Source: Bacteroidota bacterium (GTDB lineage Bacteria > Bacteroidota > Bacteroidia > Bacteroidales > Prolixibacteraceae). Taken from it: a DNA stretch of 8,999 nucleotides. Of this stretch, positions 1 to 7,371 are shown piece after piece. The notes below the pieces were generated by a model. It did not search any database and was not told the origin of the DNA. It saw only the letters and a program-made list of their open reading frames with translations. The DNA lies in assembly GCA_023393265.1 (NCBI GenBank), contig JAEWME010000252.1:1-8999 (forward strand), in the 5' to 3' direction. How positions within the stretch are numbered: position 1 is the stretch's first letter; every line of letters begins with the position of its first letter. Made by a program: the position numbers and the translations under genes.

Positions 1-176
1 TCTTTAATCCTTGCCTCCGACATGTCGTTTCCATACTGCAATATCGCCCACAGATTTTTATAGTGGATATATTCACCTCTATTCTCTTCAGCCGTATTAA
101 TCCATTCAATAATTTCAGGATGATCGCTGAATGACTGGTGTGAAGTAATAAATGTTATGAGCTTTTCCTTTTCCAT
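1..176 (-). CDS. FecR-type anti-sigma factor, N-terminal fragment (runs off the window)
   Basis: Only the first 58 codons are present; the gene continues past position 1. The ATG is at 176-174 and the frame stays open to the window edge. The peptide begins MEKEKLITFITSHQSF and contains the segment EIIEWINTAEENRGEYIHYK. This resembles the cytoplasmic N-terminal region of Bacteroidota FecR proteins, where a Trp/Asn/Tyr pattern follows a run of acidic residues; the other FecR here has a comparable segment (ESFDRWINGSQQNQKFYKKV, residues 28-47). In this family that region binds the cognate ECF sigma factor, and a transmembrane helix and periplasmic sensor domain follow, both outside this window. 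It lies 190 bases downstream of the ECF sigma gene at 948-367, on the same strand, which is the usual sigma/anti-sigma order. The assignment rests on the short N-terminal similarity plus gene order, so the family call is likely but not proven. Confidence 0.75.
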   Translation of the reverse strand, partial: MEKEKLITFITSHQSFSDHPEIIEWINTAEENRGEYIHYKNLWAILQYGNDMSEARIK

Positions 177-199
177 TTTAGAATTTCTGTATATAGAAT

Positions 200-240
200 G
201 CCTATACCCCCCTTCCACCCTATCCCCTTTATAAAAAAAG
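200..240 (-). promoter_or_regulatory. G-rich leader / candidate promoter region of the second fecR gene
   Basis: Read on the minus strand, a T-run and TATAAA are followed by three G-tracts (4, 3 and 6 G) within about 21 bases (227-207). The ATG follows about 30 bases later. No other G-rich block of this kind is evident in the AT-rich intergenic sequences of the window. A T-run followed by GGG-containing blocks ahead of fecR genes fits my recollection of candidate ECF-dependent promoters in Bacteroidota, but I cannot confirm a consensus. The location between sigma and fecR fits autoregulation of the anti-sigma gene. No standard -7 TAnnTTTG element is visible here. Confidence 0.3.
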
Positions 241-304
241 TCAGTCTTGCTGAAATTTCTTTTTAACTTGCTGCTGCTATATTTAATAATTAGCGATTAA
301 TGAG

Positions 305-355
305 CCAGATAAAATTTAATGATGAGATCATCTCCCCAGGAAAAGTTTTATCTGG
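305..355 (-). promoter_or_regulatory. Long stem-loop between sigma gene and fecR
   Basis: CCAGATAAAA (305-314) and TTTTATCTGG (346-355) are perfect inverted complements of 10 bp. The pairing can be extended by two more A-T pairs after one mismatch or wobble. The loop of about 31 bases itself contains a near-palindrome, GATGAGATCATC (321-332). In transcript order it begins 11 bases after the stop codon of the sigma gene. No U-tract follows on either strand, so it is not a standard intrinsic terminator. It could stabilise the 3' end of the sigma message, act as an attenuator before fecR, or bind a protein. The structure is seen directly; any role is inference. Confidence 0.45.
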
Positions 356-366
356 AAATGTGCATC

Positions 367-948
367 TTAAAACATGAAAATAAGGAGAGCCAAATAATCT
401 TTGAGTCTTATTCTAAAAATTTTTAGCGCTTTGGTAATTTGTGCTTCAACAGCTTTTTCAGAGATATTAAGCATGTTGGCAATCTCTGAATTCCGCTTTC
501 CTTCCACCCGACTTAAAACAAATATCTCGCGACATCTTGAAGGCAGTTCTTCCAGCGTATCATTTATCATCTGCTCAATTTCCATAAATGCTATTGGCGT
601 AGTGTTTAATCGTTCAAGTGCTTCTACGTCCAAATAAAATTGCGTACTAGTTGCAATTTTTTGATCTGAATATTTCCTTTTTACCTTTTCATGGCGCAAG
701 AACATCAGGCATTTGTTTTTAACACTAGAGTACAGGTAGCTTTGTAACTGGTTTTCGTTTTCAAATCTCGGGTTTCTGTCAAGTAAAGTGATAAACGCAT
801 CCTGAACAAAGTTCAAGGCATCATCTTCCGGCACGTATTCTTTTGCGAAAGCAACCAAACGTGGATAATACACTGTAAAAGTAACATCGAAGGCGGCCTC
901 ATTCTTACTATTTAACAGAGCTATTATATCATTTGAAAGTACCTTCAT
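367..948 (-). CDS. ECF-family RNA polymerase sigma-70 factor (complete)
   Basis: This 193-residue protein has the two-domain layout of Bacteroidota ECF sigma factors. Region 2, about residues 20-90, contains FVQDAFITLLDR (48-58 area) and LQSYLYSSVKNKCLMFLRHE (68-87), the part that binds core polymerase and the -10 element. A linker of about 35 residues leads to region 4 (about 127-180), with LEELPSRCREIFVLSRVEG and a helix-turn-helix around NSEIANMLNISEKAVEAQIT (153-172) for -35 recognition. The hydrophobic end (YLALLIFMF) is common in this group, and the length is normal. The ATG at 948 is the natural start, since region 2 begins soon after it; no Shine-Dalgarno is present, as is usual in the phylum. 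It pairs with the fecR fragment at 176-1 and probably drives a SusC/SusD locus further left. It is preceded by an integrase scar, not by a gene of its own operon, so it likely has its own promoter. Confidence 0.93.
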   Translation of the reverse strand: MKVLSNDIIALLNSKNEAAFDVTFTVYYPRLVAFAKEYVPEDDALNFVQDAFITLLDRNPRFENENQLQSYLYSSVKNKCLMFLRHEKVKRKYSDQKIATSTQFYLDVEALERLNTTPIAFMEIEQMINDTLEELPSRCREIFVLSRVEGKRNSEIANMLNISEKAVEAQITKALKIFRIRLKDYLALLIFMF

Positions 949-967
949 AAATGCTTAAAAAGTTATA

Positions 968-995
968 CAATAATAGTAAATAACCCTATTTCAAA
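968..995 (-). promoter_or_regulatory. Candidate promoter of the second ECF sigma gene
   Basis: On the minus strand a TTTG (995-992) follows a T-run, and TATTATTG (975-968), one mismatch from the Bacteroides -7 consensus TAnnTTTG, lies 16 bases further on. The start codon follows 19 bases later. The spacing is shorter than the usual roughly 19-20 bases, so this is a weak call. An AGGG block sits between the two elements. The region 949-1051 holds no gene. Confidence 0.2.
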
Positions 996-1051
996 AAAAT
1001 GCTATTTAAAATGGCACCTCGGGAACTTCATTAAAAACTGGAATTGTAAGA

Positions 1052-1747
1052 CTACTGTAGCAATTTCAGAACTTCCATATCTTTTGATATCGTTAAGTCA
1101 ACAATCCTCGCATAAATCTGTGTGATCTTCAACGAAGCGTGCCCAAACATTTTCGAAATAGTTTCCGCAGGCACTCCATTAAAGAGAATTACAGATATAG
1201 CGAAAATATTTACGACAACGCAGTTAGATAAATCATTTTTTATCCTGCTAATAGCTGCCAATTTCTTTAGATATTTATTCATCTTTTAATTGTAATGCAC
1301 CGGAAGCAGTTTAGCGTTATTTCTATTTGACGGACAGTTTTCGTATTTTTTTAATATGGTTCTGGCCTGGGGTAATAATGGAACCCAGCAATGAATATCC
1401 GTTTTATCCCGATCAATAATGATCCACTTACTGCCATCATCTCTCTGCTAAATATGGAATTTGTTGAGCTTGCTAAGTTCCGCGTACCGTAATCCGATGT
1501 AACAGGCAAAGACAAATACATCAAAGGTAATCCCCGCCCAATGTGTACTTAACTCTTTATTTTTGATTTTTTCAGGCTCTAGGTTTGTTAGAAAATCCCA
1601 GTGAGTCTCGTTGCTCGTAACCTTAAAAGAACTGTATGAATTTTCAGAAATCTGGTTCATTGCGATGACCGTTTTCAATACTTTCTTCAAATGCCTGTGA
1701 TAGGTTAAAGCCGTATTGGGTTTTAACCAGAGTGCTGTTTTTAATTA
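1052..1747 (-). pseudogene. Decayed tyrosine recombinase (phage/transposon-type integrase), 5'-truncated
   Basis: One continuous reading frame carries the C-terminal half of a Bacteroidota tyrosine integrase, broken by in-frame stops at 1745-1747 (TAA), 1448-1450 (TAG) and 1286-1288 (TAA). In order one can read LKTALWLKPNTALTYHRHLK (end of the core-binding domain), YSSFKVTSNETHWDFLT, FVFACYIGLRYAELSKL with the first catalytic Arg (codon 1487-1489), then after a stop DDGSKWIIIDRDKTDIHCWV and VPLLPQARTILKKYE, and after another stop NKYLKKLAAI. Last comes FNGVPAETISKMFGHASLKI followed by TQIYARIVD, with the later catalytic His and the Tyr nucleophile. The catalytic HxxR box, normally like HVARHTFA, reads CVVVNIFA here, so His and Arg are both lost. 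About 230 codons remain of the roughly 400 usual in the family; the N-terminal arm-binding part is missing. A 25-codon minus-strand peptide at 1856-1779, beginning MNKYTAKVSLFYKYQ, faintly recalls such an N-terminus and could be a displaced remnant, but that is speculative. It is certainly inactive. Confidence 0.88.
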
Positions 1748-2063
1748 GGCATTAAAAAATCATGCGGAGCCCGAAGAATTAAATTGGGAGTTGTACTACA
1801 ATCAGGAACGCTTGATATTTATAAAATAGAGAGACTTTTGCAGTATATTTATTCATTAAATATCATGGCGATTTCACTTGTAGATATTTCTACAGCAATA
1901 AGCCACTGCAAGCCGAACTAAAATAATCTTAACAGTCAAACCTATTGACGCTTAACCAATAAGTCTGACTGTTATTAAGATAAATCTCACAAATAAATAT
2001 TTATATCTATTAAATGTGAAAGAGCTTTTTTACAATATTGTTCTAAATAATATAGGATTTAAG
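1748..2063. other. Gene-free stretch downstream of susD
   Basis: These 316 very AT-rich bases carry no supportable gene on either strand. They hold the terminator-like hairpin at 1926-1981 and two short AT palindromes (1993-2004 and 2032-2041) that are expected by chance in such sequence. A plus-strand open frame from 1745 to 1921 has no good start codon. The region looks like the decayed flank of the integrase remnant plus the 3' end of the susCD transcript. Confidence 0.6.
1926..1981 (-). terminator. Imperfect hairpin, possible terminator of the susCD operon
   Basis: ATCTTAACAGTCA (1926-1938) pairs with TGACTGTTATTAAGAT (1966-1981) except for a three-base bulge in the right arm. Inside, TATTG (1943-1947) pairs with CAATA (1957-1961), giving a layered stem with a 9-base loop. 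On the minus strand the stem is followed by TATTTTAGTT, a weak U-tract, about 80 bases after the susD stop. It is the only terminator-like structure between susD and the integrase remnant. The stem is AT-rich and bulged, so it is a moderate call. Confidence 0.4.
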
Positions 2064-3776
2064 TTAGTAGGGCAATACAGTAAAAATACATGTACTCTCA
2101 TCCGTCCAACCTTTATTTTGAACAAGAATTCCTTCTGAAAGTGATATCTGAGTTGAAGGAATTGGCCAAAAACCACCGGTTGCTTCATATCTTTGAGAGA
2201 ACTCTTTATTTCCGGAATCAAATTTATACGACTCGGTTTTGGTCAAATTCTTTAATGTGACTCCAACTTGATTGGCAGGGATAACAGTTTCAGCATTACC
2301 CCATCGCATCAAGTCAAACCAGCGTTGACCCTCAAAACAAAGTTCCCATCTCCGTTCTGCTTTCAATGCTTCTAATGAATAGCCAACATTTTCAAGACCA
2401 GCTCTTGCACGTACTTTATTGATTCCATTTGCTGTTCCTGTTAATTCAGAATGCATTAATAAAACATCAGCAAAACGAATAAGTACCAAATCTTGAGTAA
2501 GCCCGGTTTGATAATCATTTGAAGCACCCTCATAAAATGCATATGTATCATATGTGGTATTTTTGTCCTCACTATATGCTTGTATTGAAATATATTTCTT
2601 GGCCCAGAATCCTGTTCCTTCTCTTTGTTTTGCTGTTTGTCCAACATATCCGGGATATTCTACATTCATATTTAAAATGCTTCCTTCCCGCCGAATATCA
2701 TTGGGTTCAGCTGATTCCCAGTCATCCCATAGCTTTTTATTCACGGTACCATTTGCCCACCCAAGCCCAAATGGGAAAGAAGACATTCCATTTGCATCAG
2801 CTCTGAGAGCAAAATAGAGGCAAAATCGATTGGAAAAACCTATAGATTCCGTACTCGACCAATCGGCAGTGTTTGAAAACTTCACTGCAAAAACAGTTTC
2901 TATATTTCCATCTCCTGCCCATTTTAAACCATTCTTAGCTGCATAAGGATAATCTGCAGCAGTGTATTTGTTACAGTAAGGCCATAATTCACGGGGATCG
3001 CTTATCAGGTCGTGCCCAGAATTATTAATACAATCTTCCAAATAACTGATAACAGCTGATTTTTCTAATTGATTTCCATCCTTTACAGGTAAAGATGTTT
3101 GCTTATAATATCCGGTATAAAACAGAAAAACCCTGGCTAATAATGCTTCTGAAGCCCATTTGGTTGCCCGGCCACTTTCAAAATTTCCGAACTTGGTATC
3201 AGGCAACAATTCAATTGCATGAAGTAAATCCGATGTAATCTGGGCATAAACTTCATTGGCTGGAGATTTTGGTAGATTAACAGGAGCAGTCTCTAAAACT
3301 AAAGGCACTTCACCGAACATCTGTTCTAATTCAAAATAAAATAATGCACGAAGAAAGTATGCCTCTCCTAAAAGCTGTTCTCGCTTCCCTTCCGTTGTCC
3401 ATTCCTTAACATTATCCATAGTTTCAATAGCCGTATTCGCACGAAAAATTCCGGAATATCTTGCCGACCAAAAATATTCGAAATCATTTAAGTTAGGCAC
3501 CAGCATACGATCTGAGGCCTGTGCATTTCGATTACTGGAGCTTCCTCCGCCGAATCGGTCATCACTTGCCACCTCGGCAGTAAAGAAATGGTGAGTATCA
3601 ATTTCTGCTGTTGCGTCATTCAACGTAGCATAAATACCTGTTACCATTTGAATGGCATCATTTTGACTTACGGGAAAATCCGCAGTTGTTTTTTTAGTTA
3701 AGCTTTCGGTATCTAAAAAATCCTTACAACTAAATAGTGCTGTGCAAAGCACAATAACTAATATATTTCTTTTCAT
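2064..3776 (-). CDS. SusD/RagB-family outer-membrane surface lipoprotein
   Basis: This 570-residue protein is the ligand-capturing lid that sits on a SusC transporter at the cell surface. It starts with a lipoprotein signal peptide (MKRNILVIVLCTALFSC); Cys17 would be lipidated, and the following KD matches the charged export signal used by Bacteroidota for surface lipoproteins. The N-terminal SusD-like region, with TPR-like helices, covers about residues 20-230, including VTGIYATLND and ANTAIETMDNV. The C-terminal RagB/SusD region follows, with the hallmark ERRWELCFEGQRWFDLMRWG (474-493) and FWPIPSTQIS (536-545). Length is normal. The ATG lies 10 bases after the susC stop, so the two are co-transcribed and translation may be coupled. 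Members usually stop soon after a QNPGY-like motif; here QNKGW is followed by 13 further residues (TDESTCIFTVLPY). The ligand cannot be deduced, because no enzyme gene is nearby. Confidence 0.96.
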   Translation of the reverse strand: MKRNILVIVLCTALFSCKDFLDTESLTKKTTADFPVSQNDAIQMVTGIYATLNDATAEIDTHHFFTAEVASDDRFGGGSSSNRNAQASDRMLVPNLNDFEYFWSARYSGIFRANTAIETMDNVKEWTTEGKREQLLGEAYFLRALFYFELEQMFGEVPLVLETAPVNLPKSPANEVYAQITSDLLHAIELLPDTKFGNFESGRATKWASEALLARVFLFYTGYYKQTSLPVKDGNQLEKSAVISYLEDCINNSGHDLISDPRELWPYCNKYTAADYPYAAKNGLKWAGDGNIETVFAVKFSNTADWSSTESIGFSNRFCLYFALRADANGMSSFPFGLGWANGTVNKKLWDDWESAEPNDIRREGSILNMNVEYPGYVGQTAKQREGTGFWAKKYISIQAYSEDKNTTYDTYAFYEGASNDYQTGLTQDLVLIRFADVLLMHSELTGTANGINKVRARAGLENVGYSLEALKAERRWELCFEGQRWFDLMRWGNAETVIPANQVGVTLKNLTKTESYKFDSGNKEFSQRYEATGGFWPIPSTQISLSEGILVQNKGWTDESTCIFTVLPY

Positions 3777-3786
3777 ATCCGCGTTT

Positions 3787-6700
3787 TTAAAATTTTAAAT
3801 TTAGACCCATCATGAATGTTCTTGGAGCCGGATAAAATCCTACATCAATCCCGGATGCCCAGTTAGCATCAGACCCATATCCAATTTCAGGGTCCATTCC
3901 GGAATAATTAGTGATAGTATACAGGTTTTGAACTGATACATACAAGCGACATTGTTGTAGAAAACGCTGCTTCAACAATTTATTAAAATCGTATCCTAAT
4001 TGAACATTGGTAATTTTAATGTAATCGCCATTCTCAATCCAGATATCAGAAATTTCAGACCAATTTTGATGTTTACCATCAACAAGCCGGGGCAATTTAT
4101 TGGAAGTTCCTTCACCATTCCAACAATTCAAAATATCAGTCGTATAGTTGTCGAGTTCTTTGTCTGCAAAAGAACGATAAGATCTTGCAATTTGGTTTCC
4201 AAATGCTCCTTTAGCATTCAATGAAAAATCCCATCCTTTATATGCCATACTTAAGTTAAAGCCTAATATATAATCAGGATTGGGATCTCCTATCATCGTT
4301 TTATCATCTTCATTAATGATACCATCACCATTTTGGTCAACAAAAATTACATCTCCAGGTTGAGGATCCTTCTGAAGAATACCATTCCCTTTATTATTTT
4401 TGTTCGCATTAACAACCGCATCAATTTCAGCTTGATTTTGAAAAATGCCGGAAGTCTCATATCCCCAGAAATAACCAATAGGAAAACCAACTTGTGCTCT
4501 GTAAAGTTCGTCTGTATTTTCACTCAAAACATCGGTCTCGCCGTGTATTATCCCTTCGTTATTTGCAATTCTGGTTATCTCATTATGATTAAAGGCCCAG
4601 TTTAAACCCAGATTATAACTAAATTCTCTTTTTTGTCCTCTAAAATCCAATGAAATCTCATATCCGCGATTTACAATGTCTCCTCCATTAATATATGGGG
4701 CACCAGTTCCAAAAGACGCCAGCGCCGGTGCTCTAACGAGCCAATCTTTTGTAGATTTTTTATACCAGTCAAAAGAGATTCCAAGTCTAGAATCTAAAAC
4801 TCTTGCATCAAATCCGATATCTCTTTGCTCTGAAGTCTCCCATTTTATATTCTTGTTTGGGAGAATATCAGGATAAGCTCCAGTAGAAGGATTTGATTTG
4901 TCATCATTGAAGAAGTATTCACTTTCTCTATTAAATGAAATTGTTGCCAGATATTGGAAATTGTCAATCGATGAATTACCATTTTGTCCCCAGGATGCTC
5001 TTAACTTAAAGAAGTCCAATACATTGGCAAGTGGTTCTGCAAATTGTTCATTGGTAAGCACCCATCCGGCAGAAACAGAAGGGAAGTATCCCCAGCGATT
5101 TTCTTTCGCAAAATTTGAAGAACCATCCCCCCTCATGACAATGGTTGCAAGATAAGTTTCTCTAAAATCATAGTTAATTCTTCCGAAGAAGGAGGCTAAT
5201 CTTCCTTGATCCCACGGATGTCCGGAGATAGAGGTATTTGCCACAGAAAGTCCCTGGGTATTATCTATATAGGCGTGACCAAATGAACCAGGGAAAAGTG
5301 AATTCGAATTTGTTGCTGACAAACTTTCTCCCATGCCCCATTTCTCGAGTGATTGACCAACCATTAAGTTGAATGCATGTTTTTGAACATTGAACGAGTA
5401 TGTAATGACATTCTCAAAAGTCCAGTTATTAGCGTAAGACTGGGATTGAGTCACATCATCTGTCACATTATTATCAGTATCAGAAAGTACATATGCAGGT
5501 ACATATCTACGATATGCACTTTGATTGTATTTATAACCATAACTACTTCTGTATTTCAAATTTTTTAATGGAGAGAACTCCAAATAGAAATTCGCATGCA
5601 AGATATTTTCTAAACGTAGATTATTTCCCTGATCATAGACCATTTTTGCAATGGGGTTTCTCAAGGTAGTCTGTTGGGCACCTTCTTTCTTCATGTCTCC
5701 AAGAATATAGTATCCTCCATCAGAATTGTATACAGGCATGAGTGGAGAAGCCACTATAAGATTACGGATATCATTATCGTAAATGCCGCCAATGCGAATT
5801 CCAGATTTGGATGAATGTGTCCAGATGACATTTTCTCCTATTTTTAAAATATCATGTCCTTTACTTGAAATGAGTGTGTGATCTGAATTGATACGGGCGG
5901 TGTAACGCGTATAGTCAGGGTTGACAGGTTTGCCTATTGTTCCTTCTTGGTTCATATAAGAAAATCCTAATGAAAATCGGGACTGATCTGTACCTCCTGA
6001 AACGTCAAAAGAATGATTCTGCATTGGGGCATTTTTATTTGTGGACTCCTCAATCCAGTTTGTACCATTCCATTCTCCATTTACGATAGATGCATATTGT
6101 ACGGGAAATTCTATCGCCCAGTCATAAGCCTCATTACCCCACGCAACACGCGCCTTATTTACAACATCCATATACTGTTTCGCATTAAGCATTTTGGGCA
6201 GGTTAACTACATTCTGAATGCCGATATAAGAGTCGTATGAGAATACAAGCTTCCCTTTAACCCCTTGTTTTGTAGTTATCAAGATGACCCCATTTGCGGC
6301 ACGAGCACCGTAAATTGCTGCGGAAGCTGCATCTTTTAAAACATCTATTGATTCAATATCATTGGGATTCAACGCATTAATATCACCTCCCGCGACTCCA
6401 TCAATGACATATAGGGGAGCAGCATCACCAATTGTACCTAGCCCCCTAACTGTTACCTTGAATTCTTCTCCCGGTTGACCAGAGGTCTGTGTTACGGAAA
6501 GTCCAGGAGCCTGGCTTTGCATGGCACCCAAAACATTAGGGAAATTTTGCTTTTGCATGTCCTTGCCGCTAATTTGAGTGGTGGCTCCGGTGATTAATTT
6601 TTTCTTTTGCACTCCATATCCAATAGCAACAACCTCATCTATTCCGATAGCTTCTTCGGTCAAAACCACATTGATATTAGCTTTTCCGTCAACAGCAATT

Positions 6701-7287
6701 TCTTGTTTTTTCATTCCGACAAAAGAGAAAACTAGCGTTGCATCTGTTGAAACATCTGATAAAGAATAATTTCCACCTGCATCAGTAACAACGCCAGAGG
6801 TTGTTCCTTTTACAGTCACTGTTACACCGGGCAAGGGTGCACCAGAAGAATCAGTTACTCGTCCTGAAACCTTTTGTTGTTGGGTAGCTGTATTTATTTC
6901 CCAAGGCAGAGTAGTAATAGGTTTTTCTACCTTTTTAAGAATTACGGCCTTATGAACAATCTCATATTTGAGATCAATTCCCTTCAAACACAAATCGAGT
7001 GTTTTTTCTAAAGAGGCTTTGTTTACATCAATGGATGATACTCTTACTTCCTCTATGTCTTCAGGACTATAAAAAAAAGTAAATTCTGTTTGGGCTTGAA
7101 TTTCTTTAATTACTTCTTTCAGTGAAGCACTTTTCATGTCAAGGCTAATGTTGGCCGTCTGTGAGTAGATATTGGCCGAAACCTGCACAAATCCAACTAG
7201 AAGAAACAAACTTACTAGCTTCATAATACGGATAATTTTAGACATACTTTTCCACAAAGGAATTGCAGCCTTTCGTTCTTTTTTCAT
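3787..7287 (-). CDS. SusC/RagA-family TonB-dependent outer-membrane transporter with STN signalling domain
   Basis: This 1166-residue protein forms the outer-membrane channel that imports the ligand presented by SusD, powered by TonB. A signal peptide with an extended basic leader (MKKERKAAIPLWKSM, then a hydrophobic core at about 22-38) precedes an STN domain (about 44-120; SLDMKSASLKEVIKEIQAQT). A carboxypeptidase-regulatory-like beta-sandwich follows (about 138-212; SGRVTDSSGAPLPGVTVTVK). Next come the SusC signature EVVAIGYGVQ (218-227) and the plug (about 228-345), with LYVIDGVAGG and IESIDVLKDAASAAIYGARA. The rest is the beta-barrel, ending in Phe (GLNLKF) as expected for assembly by BAM. 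A DQNGDGIINEDD segment in the barrel region resembles a calcium-binding loop. The STN domain is characteristic of transducers that signal to FecR anti-sigma factors, and fecR lies directly upstream (84-base gap). Met15 is an alternative start, but the longer leader is common in FecR-controlled members. The cargo is unknown. Confidence 0.97.
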   Translation of the reverse strand: MKKERKAAIPLWKSMSKIIRIMKLVSLFLLVGFVQVSANIYSQTANISLDMKSASLKEVIKEIQAQTEFTFFYSPEDIEEVRVSSIDVNKASLEKTLDLCLKGIDLKYEIVHKAVILKKVEKPITTLPWEINTATQQQKVSGRVTDSSGAPLPGVTVTVKGTTSGVVTDAGGNYSLSDVSTDATLVFSFVGMKKQEIAVDGKANINVVLTEEAIGIDEVVAIGYGVQKKKLITGATTQISGKDMQKQNFPNVLGAMQSQAPGLSVTQTSGQPGEEFKVTVRGLGTIGDAAPLYVIDGVAGGDINALNPNDIESIDVLKDAASAAIYGARAANGVILITTKQGVKGKLVFSYDSYIGIQNVVNLPKMLNAKQYMDVVNKARVAWGNEAYDWAIEFPVQYASIVNGEWNGTNWIEESTNKNAPMQNHSFDVSGGTDQSRFSLGFSYMNQEGTIGKPVNPDYTRYTARINSDHTLISSKGHDILKIGENVIWTHSSKSGIRIGGIYDNDIRNLIVASPLMPVYNSDGGYYILGDMKKEGAQQTTLRNPIAKMVYDQGNNLRLENILHANFYLEFSPLKNLKYRSSYGYKYNQSAYRRYVPAYVLSDTDNNVTDDVTQSQSYANNWTFENVITYSFNVQKHAFNLMVGQSLEKWGMGESLSATNSNSLFPGSFGHAYIDNTQGLSVANTSISGHPWDQGRLASFFGRINYDFRETYLATIVMRGDGSSNFAKENRWGYFPSVSAGWVLTNEQFAEPLANVLDFFKLRASWGQNGNSSIDNFQYLATISFNRESEYFFNDDKSNPSTGAYPDILPNKNIKWETSEQRDIGFDARVLDSRLGISFDWYKKSTKDWLVRAPALASFGTGAPYINGGDIVNRGYEISLDFRGQKREFSYNLGLNWAFNHNEITRIANNEGIIHGETDVLSENTDELYRAQVGFPIGYFWGYETSGIFQNQAEIDAVVNANKNNKGNGILQKDPQPGDVIFVDQNGDGIINEDDKTMIGDPNPDYILGFNLSMAYKGWDFSLNAKGAFGNQIARSYRSFADKELDNYTTDILNCWNGEGTSNKLPRLVDGKHQNWSEISDIWIENGDYIKITNVQLGYDFNKLLKQRFLQQCRLYVSVQNLYTITNYSGMDPEIGYGSDANWASGIDVGFYPAPRTFMMGLNLKF

Positions 7288-7315
7288 AAATTTGGCTTTT
7301 CGTTTATAATTAATG

Positions 7316-7334
7316 TTTCTGCTTATAGCAGAAA
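7316..7334 (-). promoter_or_regulatory. Short perfect hairpin ahead of susC
   Basis: TTTCTGC (7316-7322) and GCAGAAA (7328-7334) form a perfect 7-bp stem with a 5-base loop. In the transcript it sits about 28 bases before the susC start codon, downstream of a larger hairpin. It could influence susC translation or mRNA stability. The structure is seen; the role is inferred. Confidence 0.4.
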
Positions 7335-7341
7335 TGTTTTG

Positions 7342-7368
7342 ACAGGAAATGTTCGCTGCATTTCCTGT
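7342..7368. terminator. Perfect 10-bp hairpin between fecR and susC, terminator-like on the plus strand
   Basis: ACAGGAAATG (7342-7351) and CATTTCCTGT (7359-7368) are perfect complements around a 7-base loop. On the plus strand the stem runs straight into TTTTTTATTTT, a classic intrinsic terminator form, yet no plus-strand gene is present. On the minus strand, which carries the operon, the stem lies 3 bases after the fecR stop, is preceded by an A-run and is followed by CAAAAC, so termination there should be inefficient. It may mark a processing or attenuation point that lets susC be expressed more strongly than fecR. Confidence 0.5.
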
Positions 7369-7371
7369 TTT

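Noticed and set aside
1745..1921. Plus-strand open frame of 58 codons next to the integrase remnant, containing GARRIKLGVVLQSGTLDIYK
   Set aside because: There is no ATG except near its end and no supporting upstream signal. A faint resemblance to the tail of IS21-type transposases could not be supported, so it is not called as a gene.
1993..2041. Short perfect palindromes ATAAATATTTAT and ACAATATTGT
   Set aside because: Such AT-only or nearly AT-only palindromes are expected by chance in this composition; no partner copies or motif context were seen.
2519..2817. Overlapping plus-strand open frames opposite susD
   Set aside because: They lie entirely within the well-supported susD coding sequence and are low-complexity shadows of it with no domain features.
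4000..6769. Several plus-strand open frames of 60-90 codons opposite susC
   Set aside because: All are antisense to a clearly conserved transporter gene and show no recognisable family features or coherent start signals.
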